From assembly GCA_029309925.1 (NCBI GenBank), contig JARKND010000005.1:310001-374000 (forward strand): a stretch of 64,000 nucleotides of DNA. The letters are read 5' to 3'. Both the position numbers and the translations under genes were made by a program. The notes beneath the pieces are model-generated. The model did not search any database, was not told the origin of the DNA, and saw only the letters and a program-made list of their open reading frames with translations. Below, piece after piece: positions 1-8,785 of this stretch (the first letter of the stretch is position 1; every line of letters begins with the position of its first letter). Source of the DNA: Fulvivirgaceae bacterium JP3-4. Its GTDB lineage: Bacteria; Bacteroidota; Bacteroidia; Cytophagales; Cyclobacteriaceae.

Positions 1-413
1 TCACCGTGGTTTCTGCGCATCGGACTCCACTGCGCATGGTGGAATATGCTACAAAGGCCCGCAGCCGGGGCCTCAAAGTAATCATTGCCGGGGCGGGTGG
101 CGCTGCTCATCTTCCGGGCATGGTCGCATCGCTTACTACGCTTCCGGTGATCGGTGTGCCGATTAAATCATCCAATTCTATCGATGGATGGGATTCAGTT
201 TTATCCATCTTGCAGATGCCCGGTGGTGTGCCTGTCGCAACAGTGGCATTGAATGGTGCGAAAAACGCAGGCCTCCTGGCAGCCCAGATTCTTGGCTCAC
301 ATGACGGTGCGGTGGCCTCTCGCCTTGAAAATTATAAAGAAAATCTTCGCGAAAAAGTTGAAACGGCTGCTAAAAACCTTGATTCAAAGGGTTGGAAGGC
401 GCACCTCAGGTAA
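1..413 (+). CDS. purE: N5-carboxyaminoimidazole ribonucleotide mutase PurE (5' partial)
   Basis: This is the C-terminal part of PurE, the cytoplasmic purine-biosynthesis enzyme that converts N5-CAIR to CAIR. The reading frame is already open at the window edge. The first recognisable motif is SAHRTP, which carries the family's catalytic His. It is followed by [11 protein letters not shown] and then [12 protein letters not shown], all characteristic of class I PurE. Compared with the usual length of about 165 residues, roughly the first 40 are outside the window, including the N-terminal phosphate-binding GSxSD loop. The stop codon is TAA at 411-413. No clear terminator follows. The next gene starts 60 bp downstream in the same direction. 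Confidence 0.95.
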   Translation, partial: TVVSAHRTPLRMVEYATKARSRGLKVIIAGAGGAAHLPGMVASLTTLPVIGVPIKSSNSIDGWDSVLSILQMPGGVPVATVALNGAKNAGLLAAQILGSHDGAVASRLENYKENLREKVETAAKNLDSKGWKAHLR

Positions 414-428
414 ACCGGGTTTTTAGAT

Positions 429-465
429 TAAGGTAAAATTTCTAAATTCAGAACCCTTTACCTTA
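429..465. repeat. Perfect 9-bp inverted repeat just upstream of the LETM1-like gene
   Basis: TAAGGTAAA at 429-437 is matched by TTTACCTTA at 457-465, with a 19-bp AT-rich spacer. The right arm ends 7 bp before the ATG at 473. It could be an operator or an mRNA hairpin over the start region. It lacks a T-run, so it does not look like a terminator for purE. Its function is unknown. Confidence 0.5.
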
Positions 466-472
466 CCCGAAA

Positions 473-1741
473 ATGCGACCAAGTGAAAAAGGCTGGCTGA
501 AAGAATATTTGGATTTCCGCAAGGATCTCCTGGTGAATTTCACGCATACTGCGGCCCAAACCGGATCACATCCTGAGCATTCACTTTACCGTATGGTCCA
601 GCCGACCGGGCTAATGTATGGGCAAACGGTGAGCAGCCTCGATCACCCTGATCACGAAAACTGGAATGAAAAAGACAAGATGAAAATTCTCCTGGCGGAG
701 AGTCTCATCAGCAGCTCACTTCTTTTTAACAACAACACGATTAAATCTGCAGATGAAATGACAGGCGTTATCGTAAGAACGCTCGAAAACATCGGCAATT
801 TCTACAACAACATTTTCCCTGAGTTAAATACACCTTCCAAATCACTTTTTGGAAAGAAAAAAACTCCGCTCGAAGTGGCCGAGAAGATCCTTGATAAAAG
901 AATTGAGCGCACCAGTGAATACCAGGGAAATTTCTGGACTTACTTTTTTCACAACAGCCTGCTTTTCCTCGATGTCTTCATTTTCGGCCAGTGGATTCAC
1001 ACGAACGCTGACAAGATCGTTGCCGACTTCTTCCGATATGAGCGCGAAGAGCTTCGGTTCTCGGTGGTGAAAGTGATTGCAGCTGCCTCGCACGCGAATA
1101 AAGAGGTGGTATATGAAGAGAAAAAACTTCTCGATTTCTTCCTCCACAGCACCGACCTTTCGGCAGAAAAGCGGAAAGAAGCGATCAAGATCTTTGAACG
1201 CGGCATCGACATCAGCGAGATTCATCTACCTGCAGAGAACAGCTGGATCCTGAAGAAGTTCTTCCTCGAGATGGCGGTGCTGACGATCTGGGCGGATAAG
1301 CGTGTTGAGCAAGGCGAGATGGATTTTCTAAAACGCTTTGCCACACACCTGGGCTTTGGCGATGAAGACCTTGAAAACAGCCTGATCGCGATTGAAGGTT
1401 TCGTACTCGAGCACTGGGAGGAATTGGGACACCTGCAAAACAAACAAGACTACAATCAGGTTAGCGAGCAGTTCATCAAACGTGTCGCGCGAATTGCAGA
1501 AAAGAACAAGGGGCGACTCATGAAAGAGTTGCAGGAAAGCGAAGAGATGATGATGTTGCTCAAGAAGGCGCGTTCGAACGAATTGACACTGGAGGAAAAG
1601 GAGAAGATGAGAAGAGAGCTGATTGCCATCCTGAAGAAGGTGCCGACATTTGTTATCATTTCGCTTCCGCAGAAATTCCTGACGTTGCCAATCCTTCTCA
1701 AGATCCTGCCAAGAAATATCTTTTCAGAAGGCGTGAACTGA
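473..1741 (+). CDS. LETM1-related protein with TerB-like helical region
   Basis: This 422-residue protein has no signal peptide. Residues about 190-320 are alpha-helical and resemble the TerB/DjlA-type acidic helical fold, with paired segments of the type VIAAASHANKEV and LTIWADKRVEQGEMDFL. Residues about 345-420 resemble the LETM1 ribosome-binding-like domain: a charged helix with the pattern ELTLEEKEKMRRELI, then a hydrophobic, proline-containing stretch ending in LLKILPRNIF. Similar proteins in Bacteroidota are catalogued as LETM1-related biofilm-associated proteins, and I do not know a biochemical role. The ATG at 473 fits the long N-terminal helical region. It ends 2 bp from the convergent terC gene, with no room for a separate terminator. 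Confidence 0.65.
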   Translation: MRPSEKGWLKEYLDFRKDLLVNFTHTAAQTGSHPEHSLYRMVQPTGLMYGQTVSSLDHPDHENWNEKDKMKILLAESLISSSLLFNNNTIKSADEMTGVIVRTLENIGNFYNNIFPELNTPSKSLFGKKKTPLEVAEKILDKRIERTSEYQGNFWTYFFHNSLLFLDVFIFGQWIHTNADKIVADFFRYEREELRFSVVKVIAAASHANKEVVYEEKKLLDFFLHSTDLSAEKRKEAIKIFERGIDISEIHLPAENSWILKKFFLEMAVLTIWADKRVEQGEMDFLKRFATHLGFGDEDLENSLIAIEGFVLEHWEELGHLQNKQDYNQVSEQFIKRVARIAEKNKGRLMKELQESEEMMMLLKKARSNELTLEEKEKMRRELIAILKKVPTFVIISLPQKFLTLPILLKILPRNIFSEGVN

Positions 1742-1743
1742 CC

Positions 1744-2748
1744 TCAGCCAGCGTCCTCCACTTCAGCCTTCCGCGGGATCAGTATCGAAAGAATAATCGA
1801 GAGCGTGAGCGTGGCAATGATTACGGTAAACGACAGGTAGACATCAACTTCGATGTGCCAGATCTCCAGCAACATTTTCGCTCCGATAAAAAACAGGATA
1901 ATCGATAAGCCTTTCTGCAGCAGGTAAAATTTATCGATGATGCCCGCCAGGAGGAAGAACATCGCACGCAATCCCATCACCGCAAAGATGTTTGAAGTAT
2001 AGATGAGGAACGGATTCTGCGTAATCGCGAAAGCAGCCGGAATCGAATCGACAGCAAAAATAAGGTCGGTAGTTTCGATCAGCACAATGACGAGGAACAA
2101 CGGGGTGAATAACAGTTTTCCACCCTCACGGATCACAAAGTTTCCGCCATTGGAGTGGTTCGACATCGGAAGATACTTTCTGCAGAATTTCAGGATCGGG
2201 TTTTTCTCAGGTTCGATCTTCTCATCGCCATCTTCGAAATAAATCCGGATACCGGAATAGATCAGGAACACACCGAAGATATACAGGATCCATGTGAATT
2301 TGTGGATAAGCAGTGCGCCCACGAAAATGAAAATCGCGCGGAAAACAATCGCTCCGAGAATTCCCCAGAACAGAACCTTGTGATAATAAGCTTCGTCAAC
2401 CTTGAAGTATTTCAGGATCAGAAGGATGACAAAGATGTTGTCGACAGACAGCGCATATTCGGTGAGATAAGCAGAGAAATACTCCACCGCATTTTTCATC
2501 GAATCGCCTTCGCCACTATCATCATATAAGTAAATAAATACGCCAAATAGCGTTGAAACAACCACCCAGAAGATCGACTGATATAAGGCAGACTTCGTGC
2601 TGATCTTGTGAGCCTGCTTGTGAAAGAGCCCAAGGTCTAGAATCAGGAAAAGCAGTATAATAAAAGCGAAAATCCCGAAGAGGATTGTTTCTCTGATGTT
2701 CTCTTCAGCAAAAAGAGACGTAGCGAGTATGTTGTTTAAAGCCAGCAA
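1744..2748 (-). CDS. TerC/Alx family integral membrane protein
   Basis: A 334-residue polytopic inner-membrane protein of the TerC family. It shows the two conserved acidic membrane motifs: YALSVDNIFVILL near residue 90, and DLIFAVDSIPAAFAIT near residue 230. Members of this family (Alx, MeeF/MeeY) are linked to manganese export, and older members to tellurite resistance. The length matches Alx-like proteins, and the charged linker near residues 170-190 is typical. Its upstream region (2749-2913) is AT-rich and contains a minus-strand TATATTTG (2828-2835) that could be a -7 element, though a convincing -33 box is missing. The upstream neighbour is a Fur-type metalloregulator, so metal-dependent control is plausible but not shown. 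Confidence 0.9.
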   Translation of the reverse strand: MLALNNILATSLFAEENIRETILFGIFAFIILLFLILDLGLFHKQAHKISTKSALYQSIFWVVVSTLFGVFIYLYDDSGEGDSMKNAVEYFSAYLTEYALSVDNIFVILLILKYFKVDEAYYHKVLFWGILGAIVFRAIFIFVGALLIHKFTWILYIFGVFLIYSGIRIYFEDGDEKIEPEKNPILKFCRKYLPMSNHSNGGNFVIREGGKLLFTPLFLVIVLIETTDLIFAVDSIPAAFAITQNPFLIYTSNIFAVMGLRAMFFLLAGIIDKFYLLQKGLSIILFFIGAKMLLEIWHIEVDVYLSFTVIIATLTLSIILSILIPRKAEVEDAG

Positions 2749-2913
2749 CGGGGTTGGATTACAGGGTTCCAGGAGCCCAAAAGTTGAAAAAATCGCATCT
2801 ATAGGCTTCCGTTAACTTTCAAAACTACAAATATATTTCAAACCCTAAAACTTACGCAGATGATTTATCGGAAGGAAATGTACGGAATATGTTTGCAAAA
2901 TATTGTATATTTT

Positions 2914-3333
2914 TTAACCTGAGCATGCTTCACAGACTCCCTGGATCAAAAGGTTAATTTCTTTCACCTTGTAGCCCTTCGGCAACCTCATTGCCGGCAC
3001 CTCGACATCCGTCAGACAGTTCGTTTGTCCACATTCAACACATTTGAAATGCACATGGTTGTGATGATGTCCAGCGACAGAACATGCTTCATTGCAGAGC
3101 GCGTATTTCAGGCTGCCTTCATCATCGAGTACTTTATGGATAAGACCTTTGTCAAGGAAAGTTTTCAGCGTGCGGTAAACCGTCACCCGATCCAGCGAGC
3201 TTTCGACTTCCTTTTCAATATCACCGTGTGAGAGCGCATAGTCACTGCGCAAAAACAAGTGCAGGATTTCCTGCCGGGATTGCGTGGTTCGCAACCGGAA
3301 GTCTTTCAGCAGTCTGTTGGAAACAGCTTCCAT
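2914..3333 (-). CDS. Fur family metal-dependent transcriptional regulator
   Basis: A 139-residue repressor with an N-terminal winged helix (residues about 10-85; SLDRVTVYRTLKTF is the typical recognition region) and a C-terminal metal and dimer domain. The His-rich element HHHNHVHFKCVECG and the terminal CEAC supply the ligands of the regulatory site and the structural CxxC zinc site. The family includes Fur, Zur and PerR, and I cannot decide which metal is sensed from sequence alone. It is the last gene of a tight minus-strand run, starting 3 bp after the stop of the ABC exporter, so it is probably co-transcribed with gpmI, the lipoprotein and the exporter. Confidence 0.92.
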   Translation of the reverse strand: MEAVSNRLLKDFRLRTTQSRQEILHLFLRSDYALSHGDIEKEVESSLDRVTVYRTLKTFLDKGLIHKVLDDEGSLKYALCNEACSVAGHHHNHVHFKCVECGQTNCLTDVEVPAMRLPKGYKVKEINLLIQGVCEACSG

Positions 3334-3336
3334 GGT

Positions 3337-5127
3337 CTATTGCAATTGTAGCTTCAGCAAGTTATTATAAATACCGTTATTAAGCCGCGTAAGTTCAGCA
3401 TGCGAACCCATTTCTGCCAGACGGCCTTGCTGGATCACGAAAATCCTGTCGACCTTCTTGATGGTGCTAAGACGGTGCGCAATGATGATGGTTGTTCTGC
3501 CCTCCATCAGTTTCTCCAGTGCTTCCTGCACGAGAACTTCCGAATGCGCATCGAGCGAACTTGTCGCTTCATCCAAGATCAGAATTGCCGGATCTTTCAA
3601 TATTGCGCGTGCGATGGCGATGCGCTGACGCTGTCCGCCCGAAAGCTTGACACCACGTTCGCCAACCAGTGTGTCAAATTTATCAGGAAAACTTTCGATG
3701 AACTCGAGCGCATTTGCCTTCCGGGCTGCTTCGCGAATTTCTTCGTCTGATGCAGTGGGCTTACCATATCGGATGTTTTCACGAATCGTACCCCCAAAGA
3801 GTATTACTTCCTGTGGCACGATGCCGAGGTTGTGGCGATACGCAGAGAGATTAAATTCTGTAATCGACTTACCATCGATGGAAATGTTGCCGTTGCCAAT
3901 CGGATAAAAGCGCATCAGCAAACTGATAATGGTTGATTTCCCCGAGCCGCTTTGTCCAATCAGGGCGACTTTCTCTCCTGCTGCAATGGTGAAATTGAGA
4001 TCGTTCAACACCTGGAAGTCTGGACGAGTCGGGTAGGCGAACGAAACATTTTCGAAGGCAATGTTGCCAGATACTTTTACGGGCGCATCCGCGTGGCTGA
4101 ATTCATCCGGTTGTTCAAGAATTTCAAGCACACGTTCGGAGGCTCCTATCGACCGCTGCAATTGCGTGTAGATGTCGCCAAGACCGGCTATGGAAAAACC
4201 AATAAAGCTGGTGTACAGGACAAACGAAAACAATTCCCCAACGGTAATGGCGTTGCTGGCAACAAGACTTGCTCCATACCATCCGACAGCAACAATTCCT
4301 CCGAACAAAGCGAAAATAATGAATGAGATGAAGAGCCCGCGATAACGCGCAGACTGGATGGCAACAGTCACAACTTCTTTGAGTGCTTTGGTGTACCGGT
4401 TGATCTCAAACAATTCATTGGTGAATGCCTTGACAATAAACACCGATTGTAGTGACTCCTCGACAACGACATTGGCTTCAGCGAGTTTGTCCTGCGTCTT
4501 CTTCGAAAGTTTGCGAATGTATTTGCCGAAGATGAGCGCTGAAATCACGAGCACCGGGAAGGTGAGCAGCATAAAGCCTGTCAACGTAGGTGCGAGGTAA
4601 AAAATGATCCCTATGCCGAATACGAGCGTAAGCACCTGGCGAAGCAACTCGGCAAGCGTAAAACTAAAGGTATCCTGCAGCGTTGACACGTCAGAAGTGA
4701 TACGGCTCATGAGTTCTCCAACTCTGCGATTGTCGAAAAACGTCATGGGCAGCCAGATGATTTTCTGATACACGGCTTTGCGCACATCAGCCATGCCGCG
4801 TTCGCTGACAATCGAAAAGGTGTAAACACGGATGAACGAAAAAATTGCCTGCACGAAGAGGATGCCCAGCAATATCAGCGCAACCTGATTCACACTCGAA
4901 AAATATTCACCTTCGCCTTTCGCCACATCAAGCAATTCGCCTGACAGGCGTGGAAACGCGAGCAATGTAAGGCTGGAAAGCGCCAGCGAAACCAATCCAA
5001 TAATGAACAGTCCTTTGTACGGAAGCATGAAGCGGAATACACCACTGAGGTAACGCAGGCTCGCCTTGTTCAGACTCCTCTTTTCTTCCTTGCTCAACGG
5101 TTGGCTCATGCCATGTCTCTTTGCCAT
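3337..5127 (-). CDS. MsbA-like ABC exporter (fused permease and ATPase)
   Basis: This 596-residue half-transporter is of the type I exporter (ABCB/MsbA) class. A six-helix transmembrane domain occupies about residues 30-320. A nucleotide-binding domain follows with Walker A GQSGSGKST, signature LSGGQRQRIAIARA, Walker B ILILDEATSSLD and the H-loop IIAHRLST, so it should be an active ATPase working as a homodimer in the inner membrane. Substrates of such exporters range from lipid A to drugs and peptides, and nothing here fixes the substrate. It starts 11 bp after the upstream lipoprotein gene and ends 3 bp before the Fur-type regulator, which suggests one transcript. Confidence 0.92.
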   Translation of the reverse strand: MAKRHGMSQPLSKEEKRSLNKASLRYLSGVFRFMLPYKGLFIIGLVSLALSSLTLLAFPRLSGELLDVAKGEGEYFSSVNQVALILLGILFVQAIFSFIRVYTFSIVSERGMADVRKAVYQKIIWLPMTFFDNRRVGELMSRITSDVSTLQDTFSFTLAELLRQVLTLVFGIGIIFYLAPTLTGFMLLTFPVLVISALIFGKYIRKLSKKTQDKLAEANVVVEESLQSVFIVKAFTNELFEINRYTKALKEVVTVAIQSARYRGLFISFIIFALFGGIVAVGWYGASLVASNAITVGELFSFVLYTSFIGFSIAGLGDIYTQLQRSIGASERVLEILEQPDEFSHADAPVKVSGNIAFENVSFAYPTRPDFQVLNDLNFTIAAGEKVALIGQSGSGKSTIISLLMRFYPIGNGNISIDGKSITEFNLSAYRHNLGIVPQEVILFGGTIRENIRYGKPTASDEEIREAARKANALEFIESFPDKFDTLVGERGVKLSGGQRQRIAIARAILKDPAILILDEATSSLDAHSEVLVQEALEKLMEGRTTIIIAHRLSTIKKVDRIFVIQQGRLAEMGSHAELTRLNNGIYNNLLKLQLQ

Positions 5128-5138
5128 AACTTACTTCC

Positions 5139-5744
5139 TCAAAACTTAATTTTTCCCTTCACAGAATAGGCAACGGAATCACTGAGAATCATCTTCTGCC
5201 CGCCCTCAATAGAGTAGGATGTGAGCACAGTTTTATTGTTGATCTGTTGAAATTCCAGCAACAAATTCTTCGAACTCTCGAAAAGTGAATTCTCTTCACT
5301 GTAAACCCCTTCTATCTTTCGTGGCATTGCAATGTCAGAATCATAAAAGACCCGCAGTGAGCGTACAGGTAAAGCTTCAAGGCTGGTGAACGCCTTTACC
5401 GTGAGATTGCTTCCCGGATCATAAAGGCCATCATCGATCAGGTATTTGCTCCTGTTGATCGGTTTGTTCATGGCATCGAGCTGTCGGAAGATATCGAGTT
5501 CACGGCTCCAGCCGACAGAATCGGGGACATACTCCATCACATCCTGTTTATTTCCAAGGAGAGCTTGCTTATTCAGCGTAGACTTCTTCTCCGAGAGCAA
5601 CACTACTTGCTCTGTGAGCAAACTATCAATGTTGTACAACCGAGTTGTATTCGTATTCTGCTGACAGCCCGTCACCGACAATGCAGTCAGCACTGATAAT
5701 ACAATAAATTCGCAGAGGCGCTTACGACAACAGAACATTTCCAC
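5139..5744 (-). CDS. Hypothetical lipoprotein
   Basis: A 201-residue protein with a positively charged start, a hydrophobic core and a lipobox SVTGC with the lipidated Cys at residue 27. It should therefore be exported and anchored to a membrane. The rest is polar and beta-rich by eye, with no catalytic motif that I recognise. Its start overlaps the 3' end of gpmI by 23 bp, and the only alternative ATG, two codons on, also overlaps, so it is probably translationally coupled to gpmI. The ABC exporter follows after 11 bp. A role with the exporter is possible but is only inferred from position. Confidence 0.75.
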   Translation of the reverse strand: MEMFCCRKRLCEFIVLSVLTALSVTGCQQNTNTTRLYNIDSLLTEQVVLLSEKKSTLNKQALLGNKQDVMEYVPDSVGWSRELDIFRQLDAMNKPINRSKYLIDDGLYDPGSNLTVKAFTSLEALPVRSLRVFYDSDIAMPRKIEGVYSEENSLFESSKNLLLEFQQINNKTVLTSYSIEGGQKMILSDSVAYSVKGKIKF

Positions 5745-7239
5745 TCATTTCAGCAGGTTGCGGAATACCCATCAGCTTGAGAATAGTTGGCGCGAGATCT
5801 CCAAGCTTTCCATCGCTGAGTTTTCCCTTGTACGTGTCGTCAACCAGAATGCATGGGACAAGGTTTGTCGTGTGTGCAGTATTGGGCGTACCATCTTCGT
5901 TGATCATGATGTCGGCATTGCCGTGGTCAGCGATGATGATCGTAGCATAACCGTTCTTCAATGCGGCTTCAGTTACTTGCTGCGCGCAATAATCCACAGT
6001 CTCCACTGCCTTCACTGCGGCTTCAAACACGCCCGTGTGACCAACCATGTCAGGATTAGCGAAGTTCAGGCAGATAAAATCCGGTTCTTTCGAATTGAGT
6101 TCAGGAATAATTTTATCCTTGATATCGTGCGCGCTCATTTCAGGCTTTAGGTCATACGTTGCAACCTTCGGTGATGGACACATGATGCGTTTTTCACCAT
6201 TGAAAACTTCTTCCCGTCCACCGGAAAAGAAGAATGTCACGTGAGGATACTTCTCGGTCTCTGCAATGCGGATTTGTTTTTTTCCTGCAACTGCCACTAC
6301 TTCTCCTAATGTCTTTTCAAGGTTGTCTTTATCGAATATCAGTTTCACATCCCTGAACGTATCGTCATAGTTGGTGAGCGTGATATAATAGAGGTTTAGC
6401 TTTTTCATTCCCTGTTCGGGAAAATCCTGTTGTGTGAGCGCCTGCGTGATCTGCCGCCCGCGATCTGTGCGGAAGTTAAAGCACAGCACGACATCGCCTT
6501 CCTCAATCGTTGCTGTTTTGCCATCGTTCAACACGCTGATCGGCAGGATGAATTCATCGGTCACATTTTTGTCGTAGGATTGCTGGATAGCCTGTAGGGG
6601 GTCCGTTGCCTTTTCACCCACGCCTTTGACCATCAGATCGTATGCGAGCTTCACACGTTCCCACCGCTTGTCGCGATCCATCGCATAGTAGCGTCCGACA
6701 ATGCTTGCAAGTTTTCCTGTCGTTGCCTTCATGTGCGCGAGCAGGTCCTTGAGGTAGCCATAACCGCCTTTCGGATCAGTATCGCGGCCATCCATGAACG
6801 CATGCACGTAAACATTTTTCAACCCGCTGGCTTGAGCGATGGATAGGATTCCCTTGAGGTGATCGATGTGTGAGTGAACTCCACCATCGGAAACAAGACC
6901 TATGAGATGAAAATTCTTATTGTTTTTTTTCGCATAATTGATCGCATCGACCAGCACAGGATTAGTGTCGATCTCGTGTTCCTCAATGGCTTTGTTAACG
7001 CGAACCAGATCCTGATAGACAACGCGGCCTGCTCCGATGTTCATGTGGCCAACTTCACTATTGCCCATCTGACCTGCCGGCAAGCCCACTGCCAGGCCGG
7101 AAGCCTCAAGCTTACTATGCGGATACTTTCCGTATAAAGAGTTGATGAAGGGAGTTTTCGCCTGGTCGATTGCCGAAACTTTTTTGTTCGTTGCAATACC
7201 CCAGCCATCGAGAATCATTAATAAAACTTTCTTATTCAT
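5722..7239 (-). CDS. gpmI: 2,3-bisphosphoglycerate-independent phosphoglycerate mutase
   Basis: This glycolytic and gluconeogenic enzyme interconverts 3- and 2-phosphoglycerate using two Mn ions in the cytoplasm. The 505 residues match the family length. The N-terminal metal motif DGWG is at residues 11-14. The catalytic-Ser loop GQMGNSEVGHMNIGAGR is near residue 60. HSHIDHLKG and GRDTDPKGG are seen in the transferase domain, and IIADHGNADIM plus NTAHTTNLVP supply C-terminal metal ligands. It is the first gene of the minus-strand run leading to the lipoprotein, ABC exporter and Fur-type gene. Upstream, a minus-strand TATATTTG (7303-7310) resembles a Bacteroidota -7 element, but I see no -33 partner. 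Confidence 0.97.
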   Translation of the reverse strand: MNKKVLLMILDGWGIATNKKVSAIDQAKTPFINSLYGKYPHSKLEASGLAVGLPAGQMGNSEVGHMNIGAGRVVYQDLVRVNKAIEEHEIDTNPVLVDAINYAKKNNKNFHLIGLVSDGGVHSHIDHLKGILSIAQASGLKNVYVHAFMDGRDTDPKGGYGYLKDLLAHMKATTGKLASIVGRYYAMDRDKRWERVKLAYDLMVKGVGEKATDPLQAIQQSYDKNVTDEFILPISVLNDGKTATIEEGDVVLCFNFRTDRGRQITQALTQQDFPEQGMKKLNLYYITLTNYDDTFRDVKLIFDKDNLEKTLGEVVAVAGKKQIRIAETEKYPHVTFFFSGGREEVFNGEKRIMCPSPKVATYDLKPEMSAHDIKDKIIPELNSKEPDFICLNFANPDMVGHTGVFEAAVKAVETVDYCAQQVTEAALKNGYATIIIADHGNADIMINEDGTPNTAHTTNLVPCILVDDTYKGKLSDGKLGDLAPTILKLMGIPQPAEMSGNVLLS

Positions 7240-7431
7240 AAATGCGATCCGGCCGTGACCTTTGCCGGTTGTATGCTAGTGACACGATTTGATTTGAGAC
7301 CGCAAATATAGGCATGTGCAGGTAGATTTTGGTAGCCTCGTTGCGCGGTTTGCGGGCAGTGGAAAAGCCGCTATTTTAAATTTTCTTATCTTTCCAACAA
7401 TGGCATAATTTTGGCCCCAAAGAACTCTGAA

Positions 7432-7833
7432 ATGAAGGGATTTAGATTGAAAGTTACTGTCGTTGTTGCCGTCCTAACCTTACAAGTGTTTGCCGTCTTC
7501 GCACAAAACGATGTGATCGGCCAGATCGGAGAGACTATTAAGGCGGGGAGCTCGAAAGAGCTTGCAAAATTCCTTTATCAGACGGTTGATGTCACTATTG
7601 ATGGAAAAGTAGAATCCTATAGTAAGGCTCAGGCAGAATTTGTATTCCGCGATTTTTTCCGCCAACATCCACCATCCGAGTTTGGCGTCATTCACCAGGG
7701 TTCTTCCAAAGGCGGCCAGCCATTCGCCATCGGCCAGTACAAAAGCGGTTCGGAAGTTTACCGCGTTTTTATGAAAATCAAGTCGGCCAATAACCAACAG
7801 CTGCTGCATGAAATTTCATTCTCGAAAGAGTAA
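7432..7833 (+). CDS. DUF4783 family exported protein
   Basis: A 133-residue protein with a typical signal peptide (MKGFRLKVT to VFAQ). The body contains the DUF4783 pattern: IKAGSSKELAKF, then YSKAQAEFVFRDFF, then IIHQGSSKGGQPFAIG-like residues and a closing beta hairpin. The fold is expected to be a small NTF2-like alpha/beta barrel, and the function is unknown. I chose the ATG at 7432 because it places the signal peptide correctly; a TTG at 7411 is also in frame. TAATTTTG at 7406-7413 matches the Bacteroidota -7 consensus and would give a leader of about 15 bases. It is widespread in Bacteroidota just upstream of nadC, as it is here. Confidence 0.85.
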   Translation: MKGFRLKVTVVVAVLTLQVFAVFAQNDVIGQIGETIKAGSSKELAKFLYQTVDVTIDGKVESYSKAQAEFVFRDFFRQHPPSEFGVIHQGSSKGGQPFAIGQYKSGSEVYRVFMKIKSANNQQLLHEISFSKE

Positions 7834-7886
7834 TCCGGGGAAGAAAATCATAGTTAAATACTCCGTTTACTGTCTATTTTTGCTGC

Positions 7887-8747
7887 GTGAGACCAGCATA
7901 CATCACTGACGACTTTTTGCAGGAATTTATCAGCTCCGCATTCCGGGAAGATGTGGGTGACGGAGATCATTCGTCACTTGCTGCAATCCCGGCTGACGCA
8001 AAAAGCAAGGCCCGGCTGCTCGTAAAAGATACTGGAATATTGGCGGGTGTTGACCTTGCATTGCAAATCTTCAAGCATGCGGACCCCTCGCTTACCATTG
8101 AAGTAAGGCTGCAAGATGGTGCAAAAATTAAACCTGGAGACGTTGCCTTTGTCGTCTCAGGGTCATCCAGGTCAATCCTGACAGCAGAACGACTGGTCCT
8201 CAACAGTATGCAGCGGATGAGCGGAATTGCTACCAAAACGCAGCGCCTCGTCAAGCTGATCGAGGGAACTTCAGCCCATCTCCTCGACACCCGCAAAACG
8301 ACTCCTAATTTCCGTTTGCTGGAAAAGTGGGCAGTTCTGATCGGGGGTGGCTATAACCACCGGATAGGTCTTTTTGATATGATCATGCTGAAAGACAACC
8401 ACGTTGATATGGCAGGCGGAATAAAACAAGCAATCGTTCAAACAAACGATTATCTTCGCGCCACGAAAAAAAAGCTGAAAATCGAAATTGAGACCAGATC
8501 GCTGGCCGAAGTGGAGCAAGTGCTTGCCGTAGGAAATGTTGACATTATCATGCTGGATAACATGGACATTGAAACCATGAAAAAAGCCGTGAAGATGATC
8601 AACGGAAGATTTAAAACCGAAGCCAGTGGCGGAATAACAGAGGAGACGATTCGCGAAGTTGCGTTTACCGGTGTAGACTACATCTCCGTGGGAGCGCTCA
8701 CGCATTCGATCCGCAGTCTCGACTTAAGTTTAAAAGCAATCAAGTAA
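7887..8747 (+). CDS. nadC: Nicotinate-nucleotide diphosphorylase (carboxylating)
   Basis: Quinolinate phosphoribosyltransferase makes nicotinate mononucleotide from quinolinate and PRPP in de novo NAD synthesis. The 286 residues match the family. Hallmarks are LDTRKTTP near residue 133, HRIGLFDMIMLKDNH near residue 155, IEIETRSLAEVEQ and ASGGITEETI. The reading frame starts with GTG at 7887, and no upstream in-frame ATG gives a better N-terminus. TATTTTTG at 7875-7882 resembles a -7 promoter element and ends only 4 bp before that GTG, so the transcript could be leaderless. It is followed by the YcxB-like gene after 38 bp. Confidence 0.96.
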   Translation: MRPAYITDDFLQEFISSAFREDVGDGDHSSLAAIPADAKSKARLLVKDTGILAGVDLALQIFKHADPSLTIEVRLQDGAKIKPGDVAFVVSGSSRSILTAERLVLNSMQRMSGIATKTQRLVKLIEGTSAHLLDTRKTTPNFRLLEKWAVLIGGGYNHRIGLFDMIMLKDNHVDMAGGIKQAIVQTNDYLRATKKKLKIEIETRSLAEVEQVLAVGNVDIIMLDNMDIETMKKAVKMINGRFKTEASGGITEETIREVAFTGVDYISVGALTHSIRSLDLSLKAIK

Positions 8748-8785
8748 CTAACACGACCCGTTCGTGTGCAAAGCATAATTCTGAT

